Shown piece after piece: positions 22,597 through 32,978 of a DNA stretch of 64,000 bases. How positions within the stretch are numbered: the stretch's first letter is position 1; every line of letters starts with the position of its first letter. Location: contig CANMWA010000008.1 of assembly GCA_947501475.1 (NCBI GenBank), positions 1 to 64,000 on the forward strand, in the 5' to 3' direction. This DNA comes from an uncultured Aquimarina sp. Its GTDB lineage: Bacteria; Bacteroidota; Bacteroidia; Flavobacteriales; Flavobacteriaceae. The translations under genes and the position numbers were made by a program. The notes beneath the pieces were generated by a model. That model had not been told where the DNA came from and searched no databases. It saw nothing but the letters and a program-made list of their open reading frames with translations.

Positions 22597-25245
22597 ATGA
22601 AAAAAGCCCTAAAAATTCTTGGTATTGTTTTATTACTTTTTATTATTACCGTAATCTCTATTCCATTTTTATTTAAAGGCACTATACAGGATAAAGTGCG
22701 ATATCTGGTAAATGAGCATGTAAACGCAAAGGTTGATTTTGCTAATGTAGATATTAGCTTGATACGAAGTTTCCCACAGGCATCTGTGATTATAGAAGAA
22801 CTCTCTATTATTACTCAAGCTCCTTTTGAGGGAGACACTCTAGCTTATTCAAAAAAGATTGCCTTGGATATGTCGATTAATGAGCTTTTTAAAGATGCTA
22901 CCGAAGCGATTAGTGTACAAAAGATAGTTATTAATGAGGCTAATGTGGCTATCAAAACAGATTCTTTGGGAAATTCTAACTTTGATATCGCAAAAAAACA
23001 AGAAAACGCTCCCGAAACTCCTGTTAAAGAAGAAGAAAGTAGTGATTTTACTTTTGCTCTAGAGCATTATGAACTTAATGATAGTAAGATTTTATATCAA
23101 GATGATGTGAGCAAAACGGTTTTAGAAATTACACACCTTAATCATAGTGGTGATGGATCTGTATCTGGTGATATAGTAATTTTGGATACGCATACTGATT
23201 CTGAGGTTTCTTTTGGGTTAGGCGATACCAAATATTTAAATAAAAATAAACTGAAACTTGATGCACAAATAGAACTAGACTTAAAAAATCAAAAATATTC
23301 TTTTAAAGATAATAAAGCTCTAATCAATCGACTACCTTTAGAATTTACAGGCTTTGTAGCCCCCAAAGAAAAACACACCGATATAGATCTTAGCTTTAAG
23401 ACACCAACTTCAGATTTTAAAAACTTCTTGGCGGTTATTCCTGAAACCTATACTCAAAACTTAGATGGAGTACAGACCAGTGGTGATTTTTCTATTGCAG
23501 GGAGTATCAAAGGAAAATCTGACGATACCTACATTCCAAAAATGGATATCCAGATTTTATCGCATAATGCCTCTTTTAAATACCCTGACCTTCCTAAAGG
23601 GGTAAAAAATATTAATATCGATACTCAAATCAAGAACGAAACCGGATTGGTAGATGACACCTATATCAAAATCGGAAACTTAACTTTCAAAATAGATCAG
23701 GATTCGTTTGCTGCCAATGGGTACTTAAAAAATGTGACCAAAAACATGATTATAGATATGGCATTAAAAGGAACGTTAAACCTAGCCAATCTAAATCAAG
23801 CATATCCATTACAACTTGAAGATAAAATAAACGGAATTGTTACTGCAGATGTCAAAACGCATTTTGACATGAAATCTCTTGAAAATGAGCAATACCAAAA
23901 TGTAAAAAGTTCGGGTAAAGCCAGCATCTCTAAATTTACGTACGCCTCTACAGACTTACCAAATGAAATAAAAATTGAAACGGCTGATGTAAGTTTTAAT
24001 CCACAAACCATCTCGTTGGATACTATGCAAGCCACTACAGGTCAATCAGATCTTGCGGCAACAGGTGCTATCGATAATCTTATGGGGTTTTTATTTGCTA
24101 AACAAGATTTAAAAGGAAATTTTGATGTGAGCTCTACTGTTTTTGCTGTAAGTGATTTTATGGTAAGTAACGATGAAACAACCGAGGGAAAAACAGGTGA
24201 AAATACTAATACTAAAGAGGAAGATGAAACAATGAGGATCCCATCATTCTTGGATGCTACCTTAAATTTTGATACAAAAAAAGTAATCTATGACAATCTA
24301 GTATTGCAAAATGCAAAAGGTACTGTAAGAATAAAGGACGAAACAGCATATCTTGAAAACATCACTTCAAATATTTTTGATGGTGGCATGGCCATTAATG
24401 GTAATGTATCAACCAAATCTGAAATCCCTACTTTTAATATGGCATTAGATTTAAGCCAGGTAGACATCGTACAATCCTTCAATAATCTTGAGTTAATAAA
24501 AGGCTTAGCACCAATAGCAAAAGCCTTAACAGGAAACCTTACTACTCAATTAAACCTAAATGGTAATTTAAATGATGATCTAACTCCTGTCTTGACCTCA
24601 TTAAAAGGAAAAGCATTGGCAGAAATTCTAAATGCGCAAGTGTCTACAGCAAAAACACCATTATTATCTAAATTAAATAGTCAACTTAATTTTGTTGAGC
24701 TTAATAAACTAAATCTTAAAGGTGTAAAAACAAACTTAAATTTTGATGATGGAAAAATCAATGTAGAACCTTTTGAGTTTGATGTTGAAGGGATCAAAAT
24801 TACTGCAGGCGGAGATCATAGTTTTGATCGAAGTATGAACTATAATTTAACATTAGATGTACCTGCAAAATATTTGGGCAGTGAAGCTGGTAACCTGATG
24901 TCACAACTCAATGATAAGGAAGCAAATACTATGACTGTGCCGCTTCCTATTGGTATCTCAGGAAATTTCACAAACCCTAAGATCAATATGAATACGGGGC
25001 AGGCAGTTAAGCAACTTACCCAACAACTTGTAAATAAACAAAAAGAAAAGGCAAAAGACCAATTGATTAGCAAAGGGCAAAATGCAATAACAGATTTATT
25101 AGGCGGATCTAAAAAAACCGATTCGACTAAAACCAATGGTTCATCCACAAATACAGAAGATGTACTCAAAAACACGGCAACAAATATTCTCGGAGGGTTT
25201 TTAGGGAAGAAAAAGAAAAAAGACTCTACTAAAACAAAGAACTAA
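22597..25245 (+). CDS. AsmA family protein
   Basis: 882 residues: one N-terminal membrane helix (residues 5-28) followed by a long beta-rich periplasmic region with AsmA features (an N-terminal block ending DISLIRSFPQASVIIEELSI, and C-terminal GDHSFDRSMNYNLTLDVP and PLPIGISGNFTNPKI). AsmA-like proteins are bridge-type lipid transport or envelope-assembly factors. The C-terminus is a lysine-rich, low-complexity tail. Monocistronic with a terminator about 100 bp downstream. Confidence 0.9.
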   Translation: MKKALKILGIVLLLFIITVISIPFLFKGTIQDKVRYLVNEHVNAKVDFANVDISLIRSFPQASVIIEELSIITQAPFEGDTLAYSKKIALDMSINELFKDATEAISVQKIVINEANVAIKTDSLGNSNFDIAKKQENAPETPVKEEESSDFTFALEHYELNDSKILYQDDVSKTVLEITHLNHSGDGSVSGDIVILDTHTDSEVSFGLGDTKYLNKNKLKLDAQIELDLKNQKYSFKDNKALINRLPLEFTGFVAPKEKHTDIDLSFKTPTSDFKNFLAVIPETYTQNLDGVQTSGDFSIAGSIKGKSDDTYIPKMDIQILSHNASFKYPDLPKGVKNINIDTQIKNETGLVDDTYIKIGNLTFKIDQDSFAANGYLKNVTKNMIIDMALKGTLNLANLNQAYPLQLEDKINGIVTADVKTHFDMKSLENEQYQNVKSSGKASISKFTYASTDLPNEIKIETADVSFNPQTISLDTMQATTGQSDLAATGAIDNLMGFLFAKQDLKGNFDVSSTVFAVSDFMVSNDETTEGKTGENTNTKEEDETMRIPSFLDATLNFDTKKVIYDNLVLQNAKGTVRIKDETAYLENITSNIFDGGMAINGNVSTKSEIPTFNMALDLSQVDIVQSFNNLELIKGLAPIAKALTGNLTTQLNLNGNLNDDLTPVLTSLKGKALAEILNAQVSTAKTPLLSKLNSQLNFVELNKLNLKGVKTNLNFDDGKINVEPFEFDVEGIKITAGGDHSFDRSMNYNLTLDVPAKYLGSEAGNLMSQLNDKEANTMTVPLPIGISGNFTNPKINMNTGQAVKQLTQQLVNKQKEKAKDQLISKGQNAITDLLGGSKKTDSTKTNGSSTNTEDVLKNTATNILGGFLGKKKKKDSTKTKN

Positions 25246-25829
25246 TAAAAAAGGATGATGTATTTGTATTTTTGTTAAAAAATAGAATAGACGCTAACAG
25301 TACTTTCTAAAATCCAATTAAACATACTTATAAAAAATTAAAACAGCTATTAAGCTGTTTTTTTATTTGATTATCTTAAAAAAACGTGTTTTCGACTGGA
25401 AAAAAATGATATTCAATAATAAATTTTCAACAAAAATATTAAACAACATTGCCTTTTTTAGGAAAAAAAGTACGCTAAAAAAGTAAAAAGGATAAGGGAA
25501 AAAGAGTGAAAATCTACTAAAAAAAGAATAAAACCCAGGGGAAATACCCCCTTTTTTTACAAAATTCGCACAAGTAAATTCAAGTCTTTCATTTTTTGAC
25601 TATAAATGTTAAAAATTGGTTAATTTTTTGATTGTCAGGCATCTACAAAATCATAAAAGTAGGAATTTTACTCACAATACTTTGCCAATTTAAGTTAAAA
25701 CAACGACTAACGTACAAAGTCTACGGTAAACACGTAACCTATTTTAACAAAACTCTTACTAACTTAGTATTCCCTAAAGTTGGAAGAAAGAAATTTCCTC
25801 CAAAAATTTAAACCCAAAATAAACTACTT
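25246..25829. other. 584-bp intergenic region
   Basis: Contains a terminator (25341..25364) and then about 450 bp of very AT-rich sequence. A second short hairpin with T-run (AGGGGAAATACCCCC then T7, near 25538..25558) may be an attenuator or terminator. No coding frame or RNA gene recognised. Confidence 0.5.
25341..25364 (+). terminator. Terminator after asmA-like gene
   Basis: Stem AAACAGCT/AGCTGTTT, ATTA loop, T-run. Confidence 0.85.
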
Positions 25830-27104
25830 ATGAAAAAAAGATGTTCTTTAATTACAACTTTTCTTTTACTATTAACTTGTTTTTTAATTAACGCTCAAGA
25901 TTTTGAAAAGAACAATGACAAATGGTCAAAAGGTTGGACAAATTTTACGCCTAACAAAACAGACTATCCAAAAGCCGAAGAAAAACTACCTAATATAATC
26001 GCTAGCACTACTTACCTAAGAAATGACATTGTTTATTATATGACTGGTGATGTATATGTAATCAATAATGCATTTTTAACGATTCAAGAAGGCACTATAA
26101 TACGATGTGATCATGAAAACCCCGCTAGTCTAATTGTTACGCGAGGAGCTAAACTTATTGCTGCTGGTTCAAAAGCTTATCCTATTATTTTCACATCAAA
26201 TAAAGCGTCCAAATCAAGAAATAGTGGTGATTGGGGTGGTATTGTTATTCTAGGCTCTGGAAAAGTGAATACGGTTTCTGGTAATAATATTATAAAAGAA
26301 AATTTTAATCCACAATTCTCTGTATACGGAGGTGATAAACATGATGAAGAAACTACTATTATAAGTCACGTTAGAATAGAATTTCCGGGCAGTACGATGA
26401 AAAGAAAAGAAGGATCAAATGGATTATCACTATATGGATTAGGTTCTAGATCGATTGTAGAAAATATTATGGTAAGCTATTCTGGCCAGGATTCTTACAG
26501 TATTCAAGGAGGTGCAAATAACATCAGAAACCTAATTTCACTTAAATCAAATGAGAGTGATTATCATATCGCTGAAGGTTTTACAGGAGACCTAAATAGC
26601 ATATTAGCAGTAAGACATCCATATATAGCCAGTCCAAAAGGATCGTATGCTATAGAAGTATCAGGATATAATAATGACGCTGGATACCGACCAGATACAG
26701 TTACCGATGTAACCATAACAAATGCTACTCTAGTAAATTTGTCTGACAAAAGTAATTACCAACATACAAGTGCTGCCATCCATTCTACAAATTCGGCAGT
26801 TACATACATCAATAACTCAAAAATTTCAGGTTTTTCAGATGTTGTAAAGTTTGATAAATCATATACATCATTACCAACCATACAAAAAGCATTTATGATG
26901 GATAACAGTTTTTTTAACATCCATAATGACGGAGTAAAAGTTGCTCATCAATTTATAAAAAAAGATGCTCTAAGCATATTAAAGTACAATCGGTTTACGA
27001 AAAGCTTTGTGACGGTAAATGATCTATTCAATGACCCTCAAAGTAATGTCGCTCCAAAATTTCAATTAAAACAATCATTAAACACCTACATGGTGATGCA
27101 GTAA
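25830..27104 (+). CDS. Secreted protein with parallel beta-helix-like repeats
   Basis: 424 residues with a signal peptide (cleavage near residue 22, NAQ). It has features of the Bacteroidota secreted proteins that begin with a 'GDVYVINNAFLTIQEGT' type capping strand, then RGAKLIAAGSKAYPIIFTS and GDWGGIVILGSGK, a right-handed beta-helix pattern. No catalytic residues or C-terminal sorting domain recognised. Function unknown; the next gene, 31 bp downstream, is probably co-transcribed. Confidence 0.75.
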   Translation: MKKRCSLITTFLLLLTCFLINAQDFEKNNDKWSKGWTNFTPNKTDYPKAEEKLPNIIASTTYLRNDIVYYMTGDVYVINNAFLTIQEGTIIRCDHENPASLIVTRGAKLIAAGSKAYPIIFTSNKASKSRNSGDWGGIVILGSGKVNTVSGNNIIKENFNPQFSVYGGDKHDEETTIISHVRIEFPGSTMKRKEGSNGLSLYGLGSRSIVENIMVSYSGQDSYSIQGGANNIRNLISLKSNESDYHIAEGFTGDLNSILAVRHPYIASPKGSYAIEVSGYNNDAGYRPDTVTDVTITNATLVNLSDKSNYQHTSAAIHSTNSAVTYINNSKISGFSDVVKFDKSYTSLPTIQKAFMMDNSFFNIHNDGVKVAHQFIKKDALSILKYNRFTKSFVTVNDLFNDPQSNVAPKFQLKQSLNTYMVMQ

Positions 27105-27135
27105 ATAAAATATATACTAGATATTATTAACTATT

Positions 27136-27576
27136 ATGATTAAATTATTTTTCAGCCTTTCATTACTTCTATTCATAAATAGCATTTATGCTCAAAAAGT
27201 AGAAGAAGCAACATTTTTTTCCAAAAGCAAACAAATCAATAAATTTCACTCTATTAGTGATTTAGAATCATTAAAAAAAGGGGAACTAATCATGCTCTAT
27301 CAGGATAGAGTAGAGGAAATCATGACTATATTACCGTTCTTATCATTAACTAATGAAGCAAATGTGAGGTTAAGTGATATAGGGATTAAAGAAGACTCTC
27401 GACATGTAAAAGTTCTTAAAAATAATAAAGATACCATTGCAAAAAGTATTGAAACAACAAAAGGAGCTATTGAAGAATTAGTAGCATATGCAGATACTGA
27501 AAAAATAATTTGGACCATACTTTATTTTGAAGAAATCATTAAAAAAATGAGAATTGGAGTCAATGGAAATTACTAA
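27136..27576 (+). CDS. Small secreted hypothetical protein
   Basis: 146 residues with a signal peptide (about 1-19, YAQ). The rest is helical and charged. No family recognised. Follows the beta-helix protein and precedes a strong terminator, so the two likely form an operon and could act together. Confidence 0.7.
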   Translation: MIKLFFSLSLLLFINSIYAQKVEEATFFSKSKQINKFHSISDLESLKKGELIMLYQDRVEEIMTILPFLSLTNEANVRLSDIGIKEDSRHVKVLKNNKDTIAKSIETTKGAIEELVAYADTEKIIWTILYFEEIIKKMRIGVNGNY

Positions 27577-27621
27577 AAAAGAGAAGAATAGCGTGTTTAA
27601 ATTATCATATTTACTTAGGGT

Positions 27622-27652
27622 AAAGAAGCGGTGTAATGCCGCTTCTTTTTTT
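27622..27652 (+). terminator. Terminator after the secreted-protein pair
   Basis: Stem AAAGAAGCGG/CCGCTTCTTT with a 7-base loop and T-run. Confidence 0.92.
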
Positions 27653-27703
27653 AAACATCAAATTAAAGTGTAAGATTAAACAATCAACTACTACTAATCA
27701 AAC

Positions 27704-28339
27704 ATGATAATACTATATCTTATATTAGGGATTTTTATAGCTACAATAGGTGCCATACCTCTTGGGGCTGTTAATTTGGTAGTGATCAATGCTTCGATAA
27801 AAGAAAATATCAAAAAAGCTTCATCTATAACACTTGCAGCAGGAATCGGTGAGATCGTCTTAGCATTTTTTGCATTGCATTGCAGTATGGAGTTATCAGA
27901 TTTTTTTAGAGAAAATCAATGGATTCAGATTTTATTTATAACCACTTTTTTTATTGTTGGTATTTATTTTATGTCTCTTGCCTATAACAACAATCATCAA
28001 AATAGATTGCAGTCACCAATAAAGCTTTCAAAATCAAAATTTTTAACTGGTTTTTCTCTTGCCGTATTAAACCCGCCAGTAATTATTTACTGGATATTAG
28101 CAATTTCTCTTACCAACAAATATATTTTTACACTTACAGCTCAAAACCCCTTATCATCGCTTCTACTATTCTTTTTAGGAATATATGTGGGAAAAATAGG
28201 AACATTGTACTTCTATAGTAAATGGGGAAGTAAAATGGCGCAAAAACAAGAAGGTTCAAAAACCAAATTTCATAGAATTACAGGAGTAGCTTTAATTTTG
28301 ATTTCAGTTTTTCAAAGCATAAAATTTGTAGTAGAATAG
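27704..28339 (+). CDS. LysE/RhtB-family transporter
   Basis: 211 residues with six hydrophobic segments. The N-terminus IGAIPLGAVNLVVINASIKENIKKA matches in spacing the LysE G.xPGP..L region, and TGFSLAVLNPPVIIYW the second family motif. Probable amino-acid or small-molecule exporter in the inner membrane. The substrate is unknown. Confidence 0.8.
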   Translation: MIILYLILGIFIATIGAIPLGAVNLVVINASIKENIKKASSITLAAGIGEIVLAFFALHCSMELSDFFRENQWIQILFITTFFIVGIYFMSLAYNNNHQNRLQSPIKLSKSKFLTGFSLAVLNPPVIIYWILAISLTNKYIFTLTAQNPLSSLLLFFLGIYVGKIGTLYFYSKWGSKMAQKQEGSKTKFHRITGVALILISVFQSIKFVVE

Positions 28340-28407
28340 CACTTTGATCCGTAGTAAAAATACTATTTTTTTACATAATTATACAAGTAATTATCTATAG
28401 TTAACTT

Positions 28408-28415
28408 TACCTTTG
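28408..28415 (+). promoter_or_regulatory. Candidate -7 element TACCTTTG
   Basis: Matches TAnnTTTG, 20 bp upstream of the decarboxylase ATG. The -33 box is not clear. Confidence 0.5.
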
Positions 28416-28434
28416 TTATGTCTAAAACTATAGT

Positions 28435-29898
28435 ATGTCCATTGAAAATAAGCTAAATCATAAGTTAACATTATCAAAAAAAGAGATGCAACAATATGGT
28501 TATAAAATTATAGACCACATTGTAGATCATTTTGAGACCCAAACCACAAAAAAGCCTGTTGCATTAGCCTCTAGAGAAGAGATGGATTCTTTATTAACCG
28601 AGAATATCCCAGATCACCCCTCTCCTGCTAATGAAATCTTAGATTTTGTAATGAAGGAAATCATTCCTAATAGTAACATTGTATCACATCCAAAATCGTA
28701 CTCTTTTGTCCCTGGACCAAGTAATTATATAAGTGTAATGGCAGATACCATAGCTACAGGTTTTAATATATTTTCTGGAGGTTGGGCTGCCTCACCCGCT
28801 GCTGCAGAGTTAGAAATAGTAACAATGAATTGGCTTCTCGATATTTTTGGATTTCCAACCAAAGAAGGAGGAGGTATATTCACCAGTGGGGGATCTATGG
28901 CTAACCTTACCGCCTTGGTTACTGCCAGGAGAATAAAATGTGGGGATGATTTTTCTAAAGCAACAATTTATCTTTCAGATCAAGCACATTCTTCAAATAT
29001 CAAAGCCATTAAGGTGATTGGCTTCAAAAAAGAACAAATACGCATCATTCCTACCGATATAGAATTCAAAATATCTCTAAATAAATTAAAAAATATAATA
29101 GCCCGGGATCGCTTAGAAGGGTTACAGCCTTTTTGTATTATCGCTTCGGCAGGAACTACTAATACAGGAACTGTAGATCCTTTAAACGAGATTGCAGATA
29201 TTTGTGAGTATGAAAATATGTGGCTGCATATAGATGGGGCTTATGGCGGAGCGGCTATTTTGGCAGATAAAGGACAACAACTTTTAAAAGGGATTGAAAG
29301 AGCAGATTCGTTAACTGTCGATCCGCATAAGTGGTTTTTTCAACCTTATGAGATTGGATGTCTACTTGTTAAAAATCATAATTGGCTACGTAATACTTTT
29401 AGTGAAAAACCTGAATACTTAAGAGATATAGAGGGCAATGAGTCTGAAATCAATTTTTATGATCATGGTATTCAATTAACTCGTCGTTTTCGTGCCTTAA
29501 AATTTTATATGTCAATAAAAACTTTTGGGCTTGCATCTTTCAAAAAAGCGATCACATATAACATCGATCTAGCAGAACAAACAGAAGCATTTTTAAGGAA
29601 AAGTGTACTCTGGGAAATCACATCACCAGCTACCTTGGCAATTATCAATTTTAGGTATAATCCAATACACCAAAATTTACCAGAAGAAGAACTTGACCAT
29701 ATTAATCAATACATTTCAAAAAAAATAATTGACTCTAAAGAAGCACTGCTTGTCACCACTGTATTACAGGGCCAAATAGTACTAAGAATGTGTTTAATAA
29801 ATCCTCGAACTACTATTGATGATATCAAAAATACACTAGAAAAATGTGAACTTTATGGAGAAGAAAAAACACTAGAGATAAACCATAAAACTAATTAA
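28435..29898 (+). CDS. PLP-dependent group II decarboxylase family protein
   Basis: 487 residues. Aromatic-L-amino-acid/tyrosine decarboxylase type: FTSGGSMANLTAL, SDQAHSSNIKAIK, IASAGTTNTGTVDPL, HIDGAYGGAA, and the Schiff-base lysine in TVDPHKW (Lys299). Likely decarboxylates an amino acid such as an aromatic one; the substrate cannot be read from sequence. Its stop overlaps the convergent DUF2797 gene by 8 bp. Confidence 0.9.
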   Translation: MSIENKLNHKLTLSKKEMQQYGYKIIDHIVDHFETQTTKKPVALASREEMDSLLTENIPDHPSPANEILDFVMKEIIPNSNIVSHPKSYSFVPGPSNYISVMADTIATGFNIFSGGWAASPAAAELEIVTMNWLLDIFGFPTKEGGGIFTSGGSMANLTALVTARRIKCGDDFSKATIYLSDQAHSSNIKAIKVIGFKKEQIRIIPTDIEFKISLNKLKNIIARDRLEGLQPFCIIASAGTTNTGTVDPLNEIADICEYENMWLHIDGAYGGAAILADKGQQLLKGIERADSLTVDPHKWFFQPYEIGCLLVKNHNWLRNTFSEKPEYLRDIEGNESEINFYDHGIQLTRRFRALKFYMSIKTFGLASFKKAITYNIDLAEQTEAFLRKSVLWEITSPATLAIINFRYNPIHQNLPEEELDHINQYISKKIIDSKEALLVTTVLQGQIVLRMCLINPRTTIDDIKNTLEKCELYGEEKTLEINHKTN

Positions 29899-30685
29899 TA
29901 GTTAGCTTTACTACATACCCTTCATTATTACGCACATTAAAAACCGTATTATCTTCAAAAATAAGATACTGTCCTTTTACTCCTTTTAAAACTCCAGAAA
30001 ACTCAGGTGTTTTTTCAAGGTTAAGGCTTTTTAGTTTATCAGGATATTGCAAAACCGGAAATTTAAGAGCAGTTTCCTTTCCGTTTTCAATAAAATACTC
30101 CTTTACTTCATCTGGTATAAAATCTTTGAGTTTATTTTTAAATTCGATAAGATCTTCATCGACTATTTCATTTTTAAGCATTGTACGCCAATTTGTTTTA
30201 TCAGCAACATGATCTTTTAAGGCTACCTCTGTTATCCCTGCCAAATATCGATTAGGAACTTCTACAATTTCTATAGCTTCATGTGCTCCCTGATCAATCC
30301 ATCGAGTCGGCACCTGTGATTTTCGGGTTACTCCTACCTTAACATTACTAGAGTTTGCCAAATATACAATGTGAGGTTGAAGCTGTGCTTTTTTTTCGAA
30401 TTCTAAATTTCTATCTTCAACATCAAGATGTGCTGTACTTAACTCAGGACGCATCACCCAATCACCTACTTGGGGTTGGTTATAAAAATCATCATAGCAA
30501 TATCCTTGTCTAAATATTTTTTTATTCTCACCACATGCCAAACATTGATACCCCACAAATGTTATACTTATTTTTTTATCTAATAATTGATTTACATGGA
30601 TAAAATCGGTATCAAAAACCATATAATATTGAATAGGGTCTCCTATTTCTGTTTGCATTTTGGTAAGCACCCCTTGATATTGCAT
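29891..30685 (-). CDS. DUF2797 family protein
   Basis: 264 residues. It shows CLACGENKKIFRQGYCYDDF (zinc-like cysteine set), VYLANSSNVKVGVTRKSQVP, RWIDQGAHEAIEIVEVPNR and LAGITEVALKDHVADKTNW, matching DUF2797. No function is established; the VKVGVT core is GIY-YIG-like. Converges on the decarboxylase. Confidence 0.88.
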   Translation of the reverse strand: MQYQGVLTKMQTEIGDPIQYYMVFDTDFIHVNQLLDKKISITFVGYQCLACGENKKIFRQGYCYDDFYNQPQVGDWVMRPELSTAHLDVEDRNLEFEKKAQLQPHIVYLANSSNVKVGVTRKSQVPTRWIDQGAHEAIEIVEVPNRYLAGITEVALKDHVADKTNWRTMLKNEIVDEDLIEFKNKLKDFIPDEVKEYFIENGKETALKFPVLQYPDKLKSLNLEKTPEFSGVLKGVKGQYLIFEDNTVFNVRNNEGYVVKLTIN

Positions 30686-30800
30686 AAAATTTTGTTATAA
30701 ATTGACCTTGTAGGGAGAATGTAATTATTTTTATTATTTTAGTTGACAACAACCAGAAAAAGTAAGCCAACCATATTTCTGTCTAAATATACGTCAAAAA

Positions 30801-32333
30801 ATGCCAATTCCATTAGTTAATTCTATTGCCAGCTGGTTCTTAAAAAAAAGGTTTCATCAAATGGAACTCTTTCTTAAGTATCCCAATGAAGTTCAGCTTG
30901 AGCTATTGAATGTACTAATAGAAACAGCAAAGAACACAGAATTAGGCAAGACATACGATTTTGATTCGATCTCTAATTATGAGACGTTTAAAGAACGTGT
31001 TCCTATACGATCATACGAAGATTATGAATCCATGATAGAAAGAAGTCGTTTAGGAGAAAATAATATCTTTTGGCCTACTTCTATAAAATGGTTTGCAAAA
31101 TCAAGTGGAACAACTAGTGCAAAAAGTAAGTTTATACCTGTAAGTCAAGAATCATTAGAAGATTGCCACTATGCAGCAATGAAAGATCTTTTATGCATGT
31201 ATCTTAACAATAATGAAAATTCTCAATTATTTACAGGAAAAAGTCTTCGCCTAGGCGGAAGTAAAGAATTATACAAAAAAAACGGAACTTCTTTTGGCGA
31301 TTTATCTGCCATTATGATAGCTAATATGCCTTTTTGGGCAGATTATAGCTCTACTCCTAGTAGTGAAGTATCGCTAATGAGCGATTGGGAATATAAAATG
31401 AAGGCAATAGTGCAAGAAACTATTCAGGAAAATGTAACCAGTTTGGCTGGTGTTCCTTCATGGATGCTGGTTTTATTAAATCAGGTACTAGAAACAACTG
31501 GAAATGAAAACCTTTTTGAAATCTGGAATAATCTTGAAGTATATTTTCATGGCGGAGTGAATTTTGATCCATATCGCGATCAGTACAATAAAATTTTACC
31601 AAAAGCTTCTTTTAAATATTATGAGATTTACAATGCTTCTGAAGGTTTCTTTGCCATCCAGGATCATAATGATTCTTCAGAGTTATTATTAATGCTAGAC
31701 TATGGTATATTTTATGAATTTATACCTATGGATACGTATGATACTACTAATGAAAAAGTAATTCCTTTAAGTGATGTAGAGGTAGGAAAAAACTATGCAG
31801 TCATTATCACTACTAATGCAGGGCTATGGAGATATAAAATAGGAGACACTGTTCGTTTTACATCGATTAATCCATATAGGATTAAAGTTTCTGGCAGAAC
31901 AAAACATCATATTAACGTATTTGGAGAAGAGCTTATTATTGAAAATGCTGAAGAAGCATTAAGAAAGACCGCCAAAATTACAAATTGTGAAATAGTAGAT
32001 TATACGGTAGCACCAATATTTATGGAAGGAAGAGAAAAAGGTGCCCATGAATGGATTATAGAGTTCAAAAAACATCCTGACTGTATAAAAGAGTTTGAAT
32101 CTATCCTAGATCAAAATGTACAACAAGTTAATAGTGATTATGAAGCAAAGCGATATAATAACACCACACTAAACATGCTTCAGATATGCCAAGCAAGAAA
32201 AGGACTCTTTTATGATTGGTTAAAAAAGAAAGGAAAACTTGGCGGGCAACATAAAATACCTAGATTATCTAATAAAAGAACTTATGTCGAAGAATTACTT
32301 GAGTTAAATAAGGTAAATTCTTTTTCTTCTTAA
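30801..32333 (+). CDS. GH3 family protein (acyl-adenylate forming enzyme type)
   Basis: 510 residues. GH3 pattern: KSSGTTSAKSKFIPV (nucleotide-binding loop), GVPSWMLVLL, YNASEGFFAIQ, LWRYKIGDTVRF, GRTKHHINVFGEELI. Plant GH3 enzymes conjugate amino acids to carboxylates. Bacterial members are common in Bacteroidota with unknown substrate. Monocistronic. Confidence 0.9.
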   Translation: MPIPLVNSIASWFLKKRFHQMELFLKYPNEVQLELLNVLIETAKNTELGKTYDFDSISNYETFKERVPIRSYEDYESMIERSRLGENNIFWPTSIKWFAKSSGTTSAKSKFIPVSQESLEDCHYAAMKDLLCMYLNNNENSQLFTGKSLRLGGSKELYKKNGTSFGDLSAIMIANMPFWADYSSTPSSEVSLMSDWEYKMKAIVQETIQENVTSLAGVPSWMLVLLNQVLETTGNENLFEIWNNLEVYFHGGVNFDPYRDQYNKILPKASFKYYEIYNASEGFFAIQDHNDSSELLLMLDYGIFYEFIPMDTYDTTNEKVIPLSDVEVGKNYAVIITTNAGLWRYKIGDTVRFTSINPYRIKVSGRTKHHINVFGEELIIENAEEALRKTAKITNCEIVDYTVAPIFMEGREKGAHEWIIEFKKHPDCIKEFESILDQNVQQVNSDYEAKRYNNTTLNMLQICQARKGLFYDWLKKKGKLGGQHKIPRLSNKRTYVEELLELNKVNSFSS

Positions 32334-32530
32334 TCAACGACAACCATTCTTTCCAAGAATTGACTTTTTTTAACAAAAAACCATAATAAAATCATAAAAT
32401 TTTACGGTTAAACCGTAAAAAAACTATGTAAGAATCGTATTTTTTAACAAAAAAAGCTGTATTTCATCGAGAAAAAAAAGTGTTTAATCTAAAAAATAGC
32501 AAATCATTTTTTAACCTCTACTTTTCATAT

Positions 32531-32538
32531 TAAATTTG
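32531..32538 (+). promoter_or_regulatory. Candidate -7 element TAAATTTG
   Basis: Matches TAnnTTTG 40 bp upstream of the ATG at 32578. It places the transcription start downstream of a longer alternative start, supporting 32578. Confidence 0.5.
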
Positions 32539-32577
32539 TTACCAGTTAGTTATAAACTCATTAAAGCCCCAAACACT

Positions 32578-32892
32578 ATGAAGACTACTATACTATCCTT
32601 TATTTTCCTATTCTTAACTATAGGTGTTAACGCACAAGAAACTGAAGCTACAGATATTGCTATATTAACTGTAGAAGAAACGACTAATGCTGTCACTACA
32701 GATGTAAATAATAATTCATTAGAAAAGGACATGTGCTATGGAGAGATATCAAAAACAGCATTTTACGAGGCTTTAATTCGTCAAAACGGTTTTGATATAC
32801 AACTTAAGGATAGTAATGACACTTTGATTACATTAAGGAATACCGAAGATATAATTAATAGTAATAAAGAACGTATATCATATTCGGATTAA
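32578..32892 (+). CDS. Small secreted protein
   Basis: 104 residues from ATG 32578, with a signal peptide (MKTTILSFIFLFLTIGVNAQ). The mature part is acidic and threonine-rich with one cysteine. A start 14 codons earlier is possible but would put residues before the signal peptide. No family recognised. Confidence 0.7.
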   Translation: MKTTILSFIFLFLTIGVNAQETEATDIAILTVEETTNAVTTDVNNNSLEKDMCYGEISKTAFYEALIRQNGFDIQLKDSNDTLITLRNTEDIINSNKERISYSD

Positions 32893-32923
32893 AATATAAG
32901 ATGTATCCAACAACCCAACCAAT

Positions 32924-32957
32924 AAAAAAGCTCTTTCATTCATGAAAGAGCTTTTTT
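32924..32957. terminator. Bidirectional terminator
   Basis: A 16-bp perfect stem (AAAAAAGCTCTTTCAT with its inverse) and 2-base loop, with A and T runs on both sides. Serves both the small secreted gene and clpX. Confidence 0.92.
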
Positions 32958-32978
32958 ATTTCTATCTATGTTTTCTTA

